A stretch of DNA of 64,000 nt from Doris montereyensis (taxonomy: Eukaryota > Mollusca > Gastropoda > Nudibranchia > Dorididae): assembly GCA_037039925.1 (NCBI GenBank), contig JAXRKP010000036.1, forward strand, positions 194,501 through 258,500, read 5' to 3'. Shown in pieces: positions 35,784 through 49,649 of the stretch. Positions within the stretch are counted from its first letter, which is position 1. Each line of letters opens with the position of its first letter. The translations under genes and the position numbers were made by a program. The notes beneath the pieces are model-generated. The model saw only the letters and a list, made by a program, of their open reading frames with translations. It made no database searches and was not told the origin of the DNA.

Positions 35784-38700
35784 TAAAACATCTCAATTTT
35801 TTTTGTTCTCGTTCCACTCCTCTGTAGATACTTTGGCAGTGACAATTCCATCAATTGTCCCTGACAGGTAAATAACAATTGCTGAAACAAACAGATGCTG
35901 AAGGAGCAAAAAATTGTTAGGGTTATTTTGTCAGTTTTTCATGTTTTCCACTTGAATTGTTTTGAATCATTCCTAACAGAAGATGAGATAACTGTGATTT
36001 CATTAAAGTAAACACAATTTTAGACACGTTTTTTGTATGCAGAAGTCCAGATTGCAAACAAACCAAAGTCCAATTTTCGATCAGTTTTAACAAATTTACA
36101 TTGGTCAAAAGATTTTCAGGCGTCCTTTGTATATCACCCTAAAAATGTAGTATAGATAAGGAAGAATTTTTATATTATTTTGTGCCTTTAGTGCTTCCAT
36201 GTGGATATCATTGTATTGTCTCATGAATCTGGTATTCTGTATTGCTTTTTATATCATTTTTTTATTACGTATTGTCTTTTCCTCAATTCTCATGATCTCT
36301 GATGCTAAATACTTTTATTTATTTAAATCGTGGCAACAGCATCACATTGCATAATGAGAAATTGTGATGGTTGCTTGCTTCTTGTATTTTGTATTCTCTT
36401 CATTATTCATATAAATTATCTATTTATGTATTTTAAAGCAAAATTGTGTTGATTCTTTTTAATTTGAGAAGTCTTCTTAATGACTGCGGTAGTTTTGTAG
36501 TTCCCTTTATACAGTACTTTGTTTTTAATAATGTTTTAAACTGAATTTTTCCTCAATTTCTTATTCTTTAGTTTTGTATTTTTGAACAGAATGGCAATGT
36601 TATATGCTTCTATTGTCATTTAAAGTGTACTCCCTTGAATTTAGAATTACCACATTTTGCTCATCTGTTCTGTCTAGTCAAAAGATGAAAGTGGAAACCT
36701 ACAGGTCATTGTGCATGTTGTTCAAACTGCTTTGTCAGCTGTGGAGACCACAAGATTACTAAAAAAATTAACCATTTTCATGTTAATAAACTCAAACATG
36801 CATTCACCCAAGCACTCACACATTTCAGTGGTTAGCTCCACACCCTAAGACAATGCCAGTTTCTAATTTCTAGGCTTTAAAAGCATGTGAAACACCCTGC
36901 CAACTTGTGAGAAGAGTTTAATGACATTGCTGTACTTCTGCTATAAATCAAGAATTTGTTTGTCACAAGATCGTTTGTGAACTTTGACATGACGACAGCG
37001 TGAAGTTTAGTGGTTAGCACCCGCTCTGTTTTATACTCTGCTGAACAACAAATTATGATGCCTAACGTTAATGAATCATTTGGCTTTTTGCTCCAAACTG
37101 CTGGGTATCTATAGCAAAGAGAAGTTGCTGTCTTATTGAATATCTGCTTTTTAATCATCACAGACTTCTAGGTTGTTCTGGATTCCAGTTCGCAAATTGA
37201 TCATTCAATTTTGTTTCCTTCTAAGAACTTTTTTTACTCTCTTCTGACATATCCTCTGATTGTTTTTCATCATTTCAATGGACACATTTCAGGGTTTTTA
37301 GATGATAAATTATAATGATGTTTGGTAGAATTTCTGCCAATTCTGCCCCTTCCCTTTCAAGAATTCAGATGGCTTTGCATGTGCAATCTAAAGTTTAAGC
37401 CTGAGTGGACAGTATTAGGAGTTGGTTTTAAGATTTCAGTTGACAATTTTCAAACCATCGTTAAAAATCAAAGATTGAATATAGGATGAGGATTTTCAAT
37501 AGATTTTGAACGAAAATTTTCTAGATCTAGTAGGTTTTTTTAGAAACTCTTGGGGTTTGTTTTTTTTAAATATTTTGCAGCTGATTGATCACAATTTCTT
37601 TAGTACATTGAAAGGACTGACTGCCATTGTGCTTTGCTTATTTATTATTTTTTTAAATATATAAATATCCTTTGTGACTGTGAAGAGGCAGCGACATTCC
37701 CCACTATATGTATTTATCTTTGTACATTAAGGGAGAAAAGCAAGCTAAACATAAATGGCACTGAATGCTATGGGCTTTTTAAAAATAATTTTTTGTCTTT
37801 TCAGGTATTTCTCAATACTGTGAAAGCCCAATATCTGTATAATTTTGATATATAGCATTTTTTCACAAATATGAGCAAATTTTATTTTAATCATCGTCAT
37901 CTCTCCTTTATGATGACAATGTTGATGATGAGAATTATTATTATTGTTGTTACTACATCTTTCTTTTTTTTCCATTTTTTTCTTCTTAATTTTTTTCGCA
38001 AAAGGTCATATCAGTCACCTGTTTCAGCTGGTTTCTGCCTATCTTGGTTGGGAGGGGTGGGAGACTGAACAAGAGGCTAAGTGCATCAAGGATTTATCAG
38101 GCTTTTCATTTAACTCCCCTTAACCAAAAACAACAATCGATATTGTACTGGTGTACATTTAAATGGTTCTAAACAAACAATTTTTATTTATTCAAATTAT
38201 TTTTTTATAAGGGCCATATAATAGTTTGTATCAGTTGTTTTTTGTTTCAAAATACTATTTGCAATTAGTTCTGCCTGAAGTGTAATATTTATCAATATTC
38301 CTTCTTTTTTTTTTGTAAATGACTTAACTCTTTTGCTTTTGTAAATGATTATACATCATTAGTTTTATTGCACTTGATCTATTTCATCATAAAGTGTGCA
38401 TGTAACATTAGTGTCCTCTGTAGGGAATATATGTAAATATTGTTTTCTCTCTTAGTGCTAAAACAGTGAGTAATGGGATAGATGAAACTATCAGTTGTTA
38501 CAAATTAATTTCATCAATACAACTGTTCACAGAAGAATGAATGAAATCGTTATCGATAGTGACATGGGTGAATGTCTTATTAATGATTTGGCTCTTAACT
38601 TTATTTTTGGTGAAACAAGTGTCGTACAAGTCCATTTCAAAGAGCTATGGTCATAAAATAACTATGTTAATGTTTTCTTTTGAGCCTGTAACATTTGTTT

Positions 38701-39639
38701 TTGAGTTAGATTAGTGCAGATGAGAGCATTTTGATGTTTACATTTACCATGAGTCAATCTGACAAGTGATATTGTTGTTTACAGCCAAACGTTGATTTTG
38801 TAGTCAAAACTTTTGTTAACAATAGTCAAGCTTATGATGAGAAAAAAACATTGTGTTAACTACGGTATTAGAGGCAAGACAGTAAATATGAATGTTGACA
38901 TAGAAGTAAGAGAGGAAGACGACAGTATTGCATTTTGTATTTGACATGTCATTTTCAACTTTTTTGATATTGTATGTGTACCTACATAGTTTATGTATCA
39001 TGACTGTTACTAATTATACTCGTGTAATGAGATATTGTCAATACCTAAATTAAGTATTTATATATTTACTGTGTACAAAAAAAAAGTTACCAAAAAAAAG
39101 TAAGAAAATGAGAGTTTTAAAAAAAACAACCTTGTACATTTTCTTGTCACCTCATAACTGGACTTTTCATTCCCCTAATGCTGATGATGACAATAACATG
39201 AAATTAAATGAAATACATAAAATGAAAGTGTAAGGACAGCCATCTATGGTTATTGTTCATGTACTTGTACTATAAAATTGATTTTTGATTTCTTATGACA
39301 TTGAAACATATACAAATTTATATTAAAATTCTTATGGGTCCTTTGCTGAAAATATTTTTGTTTATATTTCTTTTTACATGTATTTGTTGTGTTTGCTGAA
39401 AATGTTTTTGTTAATATTTCATTTTATCTGTTGTGTCGTTTGCTGAAAATGCTTTTGTTTATATTTTATTTTATATGTTGTGTCGTTGGATGCTATTTGT
39501 AATTGTAGGTTCTACTGTTACTATTATTAGATCTACAGTACAGCCCTTAGTCTTCGCGAAAACACAGAATCCTTTTTTGTGCGTCTAGGACTACATTATC
39601 CCCCAAAATGCTTTTTCCACAAACTAATTTTCTGGTCTT
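35784..39639. other. AT-rich intergenic DNA
   Basis: No gene is supported. Homopolymer T and A runs are common. The only structured item is a short minisatellite of 47-50 bp units at 39341-39487. Confidence 0.7.
39341..39487. repeat. 47-50 bp minisatellite, about 3 copies
   Basis: TTTGCTGAAAATGTTTTTGT with following ATATTTCATTTTAT-like sequence recurs from 39341, 39391 and 39438. Confidence 0.85.
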
Positions 39640-40420
39640 AAAGGGGAATACAGGCTCTACTTTCTACTAACTTGTTCTATCCTTTCACTTTTTCTCACAT
39701 CTTTTGTCTAGCCAGTTACTCCTATAATTTTACCCTGAGATCACCACCCATGAGGGATTTGGTAAGTTACCGTGAAACTGAAACAATAAAAAATTGTGAC
39801 GGGTTCCACAGGTAGTAGTAATGGTAGGTCCTTCTTTCCTTCACTCCTTTACACGCCTTTCTTTCTGTTGAGTAACAGTAAGTAGGAAGAACAAGTTTCG
39901 TCCATCGCACGCAATCTTTTTTCGATAAATTCAAATTCACTCAAATACTGTCTTAATTCAAAAGTTAATCTGATACTGATAAGAACCTAAAGCAGGCTAT
40001 TTCAAACCTACATGTGAAATATATAGAGTTCTAGGTGCAGTGGGCTGTCCCTGTATTTACTGCTGGGGGATATCCAAGTATGATTATTAGATCAAGTCGA
40101 TACTGATGTTGCGCGATACTATTCCAACCTTTTAATTATAAAAACTTGTTCAAAATGGCGCCCTGAGTAAATGAACATTTTATGTCTACTCTAAGGCGGG
40201 GAAACAATGGAATTTTCATAAATTACTCGTCAATTGTGGTCTAAATAAATATTCTTTAAATAGAAACGATCTTGGGATCATTTAGAACCTACATGCAAAA
40301 TTATGCTCCAACTAAAAATATCTTAATATTCAGAACATGCAAATGTGGTTACTTAGAGGCCTGACAACAGAGCGTTTTACTTTGACACACAAAGAACAAC
40401 CAACTCAGAATTGTATGTAT
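39640..40420 (+). mobile_element. Composite dispersed repeat (pairs with 21885-22480)
   Basis: It has the CCCTGAGATCACC module near 39731, AAGTATGATTATTAGATCAAG near 40076, GGATCATTTAGAACC near 40274 and TTAGAGGCCTGACAACAGAG near 40354. The order is as in the intron 14 copy, without the nested SINE. Confidence 0.6.
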
Positions 40421-40579
40421 GTAAAAAAATAAAAAAATGTTAAATCATTAATTTAATTGGACATTTTACTTTTGCGTGAATACAGGTTCTAAGTTCTATA
40501 AACTATGGAATTGGAATGTTGTGTGGTTCAGATAATATCTTCTTAGATTAACGGTATGCTAAATATCACCAACTCACGT

Positions 40580-40712
40580 TCTGAGGATGAGAGGCAGAGA
40601 GACACAGACAGACATAGAGAGAGACGGAGAGAGAGACAGACAGACACACAGAAAGAGAGACAGACATAGAGATAGACAGACAGAAGAGATGCAGACAGAC
40701 AGACACAGAGCT
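40580..40712. repeat. (GA)/(GACA)-rich low-complexity tract
   Basis: GAGAGACAGACAGACACA-type purine-rich sequence directly before the satellite array. The Arg/Asp-rich reading frame here is an artefact. Confidence 0.9.
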
Positions 40713-40796
40713 GCCAACCCAAAGAATATGAAAACTATACTCCAGAAGTGCATCGCGCAGCCAAGCCGTTTGCTGCTACATGGACTACTAGTTCAC

Positions 40797-43700
40797 GGAC
40801 TGTTTATTCAGTGCTAGCCACATAATTTAAGATACTACATTTACACTAGAACTATGTGGTGCTAACTGACTGTTTATTCAGTGCTAGCCACATAATTCAA
40901 GATACTACATGTACACTAGAACTATGTGGTGCTAGCCGACTATTTATTTAGTGCTAACCACATAATTCAAGATATGACATGTGCACTAGAACTATGTGGT
41001 GCTAACTGACTGTTTATTCAGTGCTAGCCACATAATTCAAGATACTACATGTACACTAGAACTATGTGGTGCTAGCCGACTATTTATTTAGTGCTAACCA
41101 CATAATTCAAGATATGACATGTACACTAGAATTATGTGGTGCTAGCTGACTGTATATTTAGTGCTAACCACATAATTCAAGATATGACATGTACACTAGA
41201 ACTAACTATGTGGTGCTAGCTGACTGTTTATTTAGTGTTACTGTTAGCCACATAATTCAAGATACTTCATGTACACTAGAACTATGTGATGCTAACTGAC
41301 TGTTTATTTAGTGCTAGCCACATAATTTAAGATACTACATGTACACTAGAACTATGTGGTGCTAGCCGACTATTTATTTAGTGCTAACCACATAATTCAA
41401 GATACTACATGTACACTAGAACTATGTGGTGCTAGCCGACTATTTATTTAGTGCTAACCACATAATTCAAGATATGACATGTACACTAGAACTATGTGGT
41501 GCTAGCTGACTGTTTATTTAATGCTAACCACATAATTCAAGATATGACATGTACACTAGAACTAACTATGTGGTGCTAGATGACTGTTTATTTAGTGTTA
41601 CTGTTAGCCACATAATTTAAATACTACATGTACACTAGAACTATGTGGTGCTAGCTGACTATTTATTTAGTGCTAACCACATAATTTAAGATACTACATG
41701 TACACTAGAACTATGTGGTGCTAGCTGACTGTTTATTTAGTGCTAACCACATAATTCAAGATATGACATGTACACTAGAACTATGTGGTGCTAGTTGACT
41801 GTTTATTTAGTGTTACTGTTAGCCACATAATTCAATATACTACATGTACACTAGAACTATGTGGTGCTAGCTGACTGTTTATTTAGTGTTACTGTTATCC
41901 ACATAATTCAAGATACTACATGTACACTAGAACTATGTGGTGCTAGCTGACTGTTTATTTAGTGTTAGCAACATAATTCAAGATACTACATGTACACTAG
42001 AATTATGTGGTGCTAGCTGACTGTTTATTTAGTGCTAGCCACATAATTTAAGATACTACATGTACACTAGAACTATGTGGTGCTAGCCGACTATTTATTT
42101 AGTGCTAACCACATAATTCAAGATACTACATGTACACTAGAACTATGTGGTGCTGGCCGACTATTTATTTAGTGCTAACCACATAATTCAAGATATGACA
42201 TGTACACTAGAACTATGTGGTGCTAGCTGACTGTTTATTTAGTGCTAACCACATAATTCAAGATATGACATGTACACTAGAACTAACTATGTGGTGCTAG
42301 CTGACTGTTTATTTAGTGTTACTGTTATCCACATAATTCAAGATACTACATGTACACTAGAACTATGTGGTGCTAGCTGACTATTTATTTAATGCTAGCC
42401 ACATAATTTAAGATACTACATGTACACTAGAACTATGTGGTGCTAGCTGACTGTTTATTTAGTGCTAACCACATAATTCAAGATATGACATGTACACTAG
42501 AACTATGTGGTGTTAGCTGACTGTTTATTTAGTGTTACTGTTAGCCACATAATTCAAGATACTACATGTACACTAGAACTATGTGGTGCTAGCTGACTGT
42601 TTATTTAGTGTTACTGTTATCCACATAATTCAAGATACTACATGTACACTAGAACTATGTGGTGCTAGCTGACTGTTTATTTAGTGTTAGCCACATAATT
42701 CAAGATACTACATGTACACTAGAATTATGTGGTGCTAGCTGACTGTTTATTTAGTGTTAGCAACATAATTCAAGATACTACATGTACACTAGAACTATAT
42801 GGTGCTAGCTGACTATTTAGTGCTAACCACATAATTCAAGATACTACATGTACACTAGAATTATGTGGTGCTAGCTGACTGTTTATTTAGTGTTACTGTT
42901 AGCCACATAATTCAAGATACTACATGTACACTAGAACTATGTGGTGCTAGCTGACTGTTTATTTAGTGCTAACCACATAATTCAAGATACTACATGTACA
43001 CTAGAACTATGTGGTGCTAGCTGATTGTTTATTTAGTGTTATTGTTAGCCACATAATTCAAGATACTACATGTACACTAGAACTATGTGGTGCGAGCTGA
43101 CTGTTTATTTAGTGTTACTGTTAGCCACATAATTCAAGATACTACATGTACACTAGAATTATGTGGTGCTAGCTGACTGTTTATTTAGTGTTAGCAACAT
43201 AATTCAAGATACTACATGTACACTAGAACTATGTGGTGCTAGCTGACTGTTTATTTAGTGTTAGCCACATAATTCAAGATACTACATGTACACTAGAACT
43301 ATGTGGTGCTAGCTGACTTTATTTAGTGTTAGCAACATAATTCAAGATACTACATGTACATTAGAACTATGTGGTGCTAGCTGACTGTTTATTTAGTGTT
43401 ACTGTTATCCACATAATTCAAGATACTACATGTACATTAGAACTATGTGGTGCTAGCTGACTGTTTATTTAGTGTTACTGTTATCCACATAATTCAAGAT
43501 ACTACATGTACACTAGAACTATGTGGTGCTAGCTGACTGTTTATTTAGTGTTAGCCACATAATTCAAGATACATGTACACTATAATTATGTGGTGCTAGC
43601 TGACTGTTTATTTAGTGCTAGCAACATAATTCATGATACTACATGTACACTATAACTATATGGTGCTAGCTGACTGTTTATTTAGTGTTAGCAACATAAT

Positions 43701-43957
43701 TCAAGATACTACATGTATACTAGAATTATGTGGTGCTAGCTGACTGTTTATTTAGTGTTAGCAACATAATTCAAGATATTACATGTACACTAGAACTATG
43801 TGGTGCTAGCTGACTGTTTATTCAGTGCTAGCCACATAATTCAACATACTACTACTACATGTACACTAAAACTATGTGGTGCTAGCTGACTATTTATTCA
43901 GTGCTAGCCACACAATTCAAGATACGACATGTACACTCGAGCTATGTGGTGCTAGTT
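40797..43957. repeat. Satellite array, 70-76 bp monomer, about 43-44 copies
   Basis: The basic monomer is 70 bp (ACTATGTGGT at 40851, 40921 and 40991). A 76 bp form carries TGTTACTGTTAGCC in place of TGCTAACC, and a longer form has ACTAACTATG (41201, 41561, 42282; spacing 360 and 721). Each monomer has inverted arms ACCACATAATT and AACTATGTGGT around a 22 bp spacer with the palindrome TACATGTA, so it can fold as a hairpin. Divergence rises at both edges. No open frame runs through it. Confidence 0.97.
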
Positions 43958-43989
43958 AAGGTAAGTAGTCAAGCACACCGCAAGGTTTT

Positions 43990-46900
43990 CTTTGTTACTA
44001 GCGAAAAGGCCAAATGACGATGCCCTTACGACTCGAGACATTTAATGGATAATCGAATTAAAACTCCAGGCAGTGGACAGATAAGCACCTGTACGGGGAT
44101 TAGACGGTCCCACCCTCCACGAGTCTCCTGCTGTCTTGCAGGCGGGTCTTGATTAACCAAAGACTAAAGGAGTTAACCATGACTGAAAATGACAACCTGC
44201 TGCCTTGCAGGCTGGTTTTGAGCAACCAAAGGTTAAGGGAGTTAACTCTGACAGAAAATAACAAGGCCCGGTGCGGGGTCTCAAGGTGGCAGCCCCACCA
44301 TCTACCTAGGGTACAGTGGGCCAATCCCTGCTTATCCAAAACCAAACCGATTCAAAGTAATACATATAATGATATACCCGGCTTGAACTTTCGAAGACGA
44401 CTGTGGAAAAGAACACGGACTGTGATTTTTGGAACATGGAATGTTAGGGCAATAAACGGAAAAGAGTTAGAATTAGCTGAAGAAATGGGAAAATTCAAAG
44501 TAGATATTTTGGCTATTACAGAAACAAAGAAAAAAGGACAAGGAATAGAAAATGTAGGATGAAATCATACTTTAATTTTCTCAGGAGTATATGTCAAAGA
44601 TAGAGCCTAGAGCAGGAGTAGGCCTCCTCCTACTGCATAAAAGGCAAGAAAAGCTACTAGAAAGTTGGAAATTTATAAGCCCACGGCTATTAGAGGTACA
44701 TATTAAACCAAAAGGAAGAGAAATTAAATTAATAATAGCTTATGAACCAAACGAAGATGCCACCAATGAAGAAAAAGATATCTTCGAAAACGATTTACAA
44801 CTAGCTGCAGAGAATCTCAAACCCAAACAGGAACTAATGATTTTAGGAGATTTAAACGCTAGAGTAGGCAACAATGTAGAAATATCAGGAGGAGTAATAG
44901 GTAAAGAAGGAGAGACAACAACTTCTCCAAATGGATAGAGACTAAATAGATTTTTGCCTAAAGAATAACTACATAAATGTAGTTAGCAGCTCCCTTTTTT
45001 ACAGTACAATGGATGCAAGAGTAAACAGAGGAGCTGAAATATTTAGTGATCATCACTTAGTGATTGCCAAAATGAGATTACTGACTGAAGAAAACACAGA
45101 AAAGGAAAGAGAAGAAAGCTACTAAACTCAAAATAGAAGAACTAAATAAACCAATAGTAAAACAGATATATCAATCCATGATAAAAGAATTTATCAGAAA
45201 GGCAGATGGATCTGAAGGATAACACAATAAAAGGAAAGTGGCAAATGTATAAAGAAACACTCCTCAGTTGTACTGAAGAAGCCTGTGGAAGGAAACAAAT
45301 TAAAGGAGATAGGAAAAGAACAGCGTGGTGGAATGAGAATGTCAAGACTAAGATCAAAGAAAAGAAGGATGGCTGGAAGAAATACTTGCAAACAAAGAGA
45401 CCAGAGGATAGGATAGATTACGTGAGTAAAAGAACTATCGCCAAAGAGGAAGCTAGAAAGCAAAACAGGAACAGTGGGAAGAGTTTGGACAAAGACTTCA
45501 AGAAAGCTATCAAGGAAATTAAAAGCTGTTCTGGGGAGCAATGAAGAACATGAGAAAGACCAAAGCATGCCCAATATGACAAATTAAGAATACCAAAGAA
45601 GAAATAATGAAAGGAGACAGCGAAATCATAAAAACATGGAGAAAGTATTTTCAACAATTACATAACCCCTCTAGCACATATGAAACAAGGAGTACAGATC
45701 AATGAGTAAGAGTAACAAGTAATCCAGAGGAGACAGCTGAAGTTGTAGATATCTCAATGGAAGAACTTCAAACAGCTATCAGAAAAGTGAAATTAGGACA
45801 AGCCCCAGGAGCAGATCAAGTTTATCAAGAAATGATTAAAAACCAAGGGAGAGAGGCAGACAAACTACTACATGCAATATGCCAACAAGCATGGAAGTCC
45901 AAACAGGTGCCAGAAGACTGGAAAAAAGGAACGGTAGTACCAATACATAAGAAAGGATCAACTATGGAATGCTCAAACTATAGAGGGATATCACTACTTA
46001 GCGTACTAGGAAAAGTGTATGCCAGGATTCTGGAAATGAGACTAAGGAAAAGAGTAGAGGATCAGATTGAAGAGCATCAGAATGGATTTAGACCAGGAAG
46101 AAGTGTACAAGATCACATGTTTACAATTAGACAAATAATAGAAAAATTCCTTGAGAGAAACATTGACCTGCACTTTATTGACTTAAAAAGGCATTTGACA
46201 CTGTGAGGAGGGACGAACTATGGCATTCCTTAAGAGAACACAACGTAGAGCAAAATTTAATAGAAACCATTAAAAGTTTTTACAATAAACCAACATGTAC
46301 AGTGAGAGTAGCTGGAAACATATCTGCAGAATTTGATGTAGATATAGGAGTAAGATATGGTTATACCCTAGGTCCTCTTTTGTTTATCATATTTATGGAT
46401 TCAGTCGCAAAGGCATCCTCAAAAATGAAGAAAATGAATGTAGATATGTGGAAGCTCAAACCAGTAAATGTATCAATGCTTTCATTTGCCAATGATTTAG
46501 TTCTGTTTGGAAAATCAGAAAAAAGATCTCAGATCGAATATCAACATGATGAATAATGAATTAAATAAAAGAGGAATGAAAGTAAATGCAAAGAAATCCA
46601 AAACAATGCTAGTAACTAGGGAAGCTAAAACACAAAATCTTAAATTGGGCAGGGAGAATTTAGAATAACTTCAAAGCTACAGTTACCTAGGAGTAATGAT
46701 TAACTCAGAGGGAAAACTAAGAGAAGAAATCAGTCAGAGAATCCAAAAGGCAAGTGCAATATATAACCATCTAGGAAAGGCATTTGTAGGTAAACAAGAA
46801 TTGTCAACAAAAACCAAAGTGGCAGTATACAACACAGTTTACTGTCCTACTCTCCTCTATGACAGTGAAACCTGGACCTTAGACAGTAGGGAATACAGTA

Positions 46901-47385
46901 GAGTACAGGCAGCCGAAATGAAATATCTAAGAAGAGTAGTAGGGGAAACTAAAAGAGACAAAGTCAGAAACACAACAATAAGAGATCAAACCAAAACAAA
47001 TAGCATAAAAACTAAGATAGAAATAAATCAATTGAGATGGTTTGGGCATGTTAACAGAATGAATGACACTAGAATAGCTAAATCAGTATACAGTGCTAAA
47101 ACTCAAGGTAAAAGACCAAAAGGCAGACCTCAGAGAAAGTGGGAAGAAGATATAAAAGAGGCATTAACGCAAAGAAATCTAACTTTCACGAAGGGAAACA
47201 GAACATGTCACTGTCAGGACAGGGCAGCTTGGAGAAAGATCCTTTCAGGCACCCAAACCTATACACCAGAAAATAGAATGGGAGCCGATAAAGAAAGAAA
47301 GAATTAAAACTTCTTTCTGTGGATAGGTATACGTCATTCGAAAGAGAATACATGTGTATATCCATATATTATAATTATAATTATC
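43990..47385 (+). mobile_element. Decayed RTE-like non-LTR retrotransposon (LINE)
   Basis: The 5' part has a 60 bp tandem duplication (44125-44265). An AP-type endonuclease follows: FGTWNVRAINGK (44431), DILAITETKKKG and, in another frame, GDLNARVGNN (44850). Reverse transcriptase pieces are GADQVYQEM, SNYRGISLLSVLGKVYARI (45979), QNGFRPGRS (46080), HFIDLK (46173) and FDTVRRDEL. The C-terminus has LRWFGHVNRMND and GRPQRKWEEDI. The catalytic (F/Y)ADD motif reads FAND at 46485-46496, so the first Asp is lost. Frameshifts and stops lie between the blocks, including within the KAFD motif near 46190. The end is AT-rich. The RTE clade is inferred from motif style. Confidence 0.85.
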
Positions 47386-47789
47386 GGGGCGCCACTATCT
47401 CACCTACAATTAATTGTACTTATTAGAGAGTTCTCTCTCCTTCTGTCTTGTCAGAAATAGGCAAGCAAGCCGTTTGGCAAGCGGTGAGACAAATTGATTG
47501 CGTAGGAACGAACCTCTGGTCTGAAAAAAAACCCCAACCCAGTATTTTCTGAGTGGCAGAAAACAGAACTGACTGAAACGAACACCCACCACGCAATTAT
47601 ACTTTATACTATACTAATCAAGAACTACATGCTCTGTACGTAGGAGTAGGATTTTACTGTACTGTAAATCGCAGAAGACACCAAAATATATATTAATTCT
47701 AGAATAAGAATGAGATCAATCCAGGGCCTATATTATATTATACAAATACTATACTCCTATGCCTTTAAGGAAGCTCCATAGCCAAGGAA
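47386..47789. other. Unassigned spacer between two LINE copies
   Basis: No recognisable coding or repeat content seen. Confidence 0.5.
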
Positions 47790-49480
47790 CGCATACCCCA
47801 AACATTCTTTAGGCGACGATTTTAATCTTCCAGACATCATATGGGACAAGAAGTTAGACCAAATCCTCAATATACTTGCACATAAATGAAAAAATGATTG
47901 AAATCACCAACCTGACGCAAGTAACTCACGAACCAACAAGAGGTGAAAACATACTTGATATCATCTTGACAACAAATCCTGACCTTGTGGAAACAAGTGT
48001 TGTCCCATACTATTACTAGTAAAGAAAAAACCTTGATTTTCCTTTCAATGCTATTAAAGAAGACCTACGAGAAGAAACATTGAAAGAGGACAAAAACAGC
48101 AAAGAATCAAAGATAAATAAGATGCAAAGAAACCGTGGATAACTAAAAAAGAACGGTTGATAAGAACCTAATGCTGCAAAATACCACAACAAATCAGGAC
48201 TGGCAAAAATATCGAAAAATCAGCCAACTGTGGACCTCAAAGCTCAAATGAATGTATGACAGTTTCACTAACCAAAAGATTCGGTTCAAATCAAAGCCCG
48301 ATAATTTCTACCAAGAGGATATTGTGTATTTGATATTGAAATCAAACAAATTATTATATGTAATTAATATTTAAGGCAACAGGACAGTTGATTAAAATCA
48401 AAGAAACAGCAAAAAAAGACAATTACAATCAATGATTAGTAGGCAGACATATACATTGTAATTGTACTATTATTTCTTGCAAAGTAAGAGTCGCCTAAAT
48501 TGATCTGTATGCTGTATGGACATAGTTTTTGTATTTGTAGTATTGTAGTGTATTTTTACTGTACTTATGAATTAGTGTTATATGTTTGAAACAAACAACC
48601 AACAGCTCCTGAGTGGTTTGAAAGTTGGCTCCGTGGAACAGTAATCCTAGAAGGAAAATCACGACCTTGATGTCCTATCTGGTCCCCCAGACAGTCCTTG
48701 GACCTCTTTGTTTTTTAATATTCATAAATGATCTTGGGAAAAATATGTCCCCTGATACAAATCTTAAACTGTTTGCGGACGGAGAAATAACAAACAAAGC
48801 CAGAGAAAACCTTCAAGAGATCTGTCAACCCTTGAAAAATGGACTGAAGAGTGGATGAAATTCCATCCATCAAGTGCTATGTGATGAACGACGAAAGAGT
48901 CATATAGAGAGAGCATCTGGAACACGTTCAAAGCATACCATATCTGGGAGTCCGTCTCAACAACAAACTCCAATGGGATGATCATATAAATGAAATCACA
49001 TCAAAAGCAAATAGATGCCTTGGGAGAGTCAATGCCCCAGCAAATTAAATCTCAGGCATACACAGCACTTGAGAGAATACGCTAGATGGGATCCACACCA
49101 CCAATACCAAATTGACCAAATTGAGAGAGAAGATTGTAAAAAATGCTGGTCAAGAGAACAGGATCGTGACTCAAGCATTACAGGAACTTAACTGGTCTTC
49201 TCTGGAAAGAGCCTCATACATATTTACAAAGCAATAAACACAGACACATCAACCGTGAAAAGACTTATTTTCTCAAGCAACAATGAGAGAAATCATCACC
49301 AGCAAAAATTCATCAACCCATACCCGGACCAACATTTACAAACACAGCTTTTTCCCTCAAACCAGAGTGGAAGCCAAATAGAGTCATCAACAGATCTGTT
49401 GACCAATTTAAACGTGTGCTTGGACGTGAAAATGTGTGAACATGAACTGTGAAGTGTAACACTATATTCGCATTCATGGG
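47790..49480 (+). mobile_element. Fragments of a second LINE (CR1/Jockey-like)
   Basis: About 47805-48000 reads GDDFNLPDIIWD, then LTQVTHEPTRGENILDIIL, which is the end of an AP endonuclease. About 48600-48860 has the reverse transcriptase block TVLGPLCFLIFINDLG with LKLFADGE, where the second Asp of ADD has become Gly. About 48930-49440 has SYLGVRLNNKLQWDDHIN-like text (one break) and the late VDQFKRVLGREN-like segment. The 48300-48600 part lacks the expected linker, so sequence was lost or replaced. Many stops; inactive. Confidence 0.75.
48105..48575 (+). repeat. Direct repeat, left copy (pairs with 49650-49980)
   Basis: It begins ATCAAAGATAAATAAGATG, then AGCCAACTGTGGAC, GCCCGATAATTTCTACCAAG, GAGTCGCCTAAATTGATCTG and TATTGTAGTGTATTTTTA. 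The right copy has the same blocks in the same order with several internal deletions. Confidence 0.85.
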
Positions 49481-49649
49481 CAAAAGAGAATTATCAATTC
49501 TGATTCTGATGCCTATACTTTCAGATCTTAGACCTGCCACTCTTGGAGAAAAATACTAATCCAAGCTGCGAGTACAAACAGAGTACCATCATATTCATAC
49601 TATTACTAGTATTGATTTCAGGGTGAAGTGAGAAACAGCAAGATCAAAG

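Noticed and set aside
40797..43957. CRISPR array
   Set aside because: The whole unit repeats with no unique spacers, and the setting is an animal nuclear genome.
40797..43957. Hammerhead ribozyme satellite
   Set aside because: Neither strand of the monomer contains a CTGATGA core with a matching GAAA; the closest word is CTGACTG.
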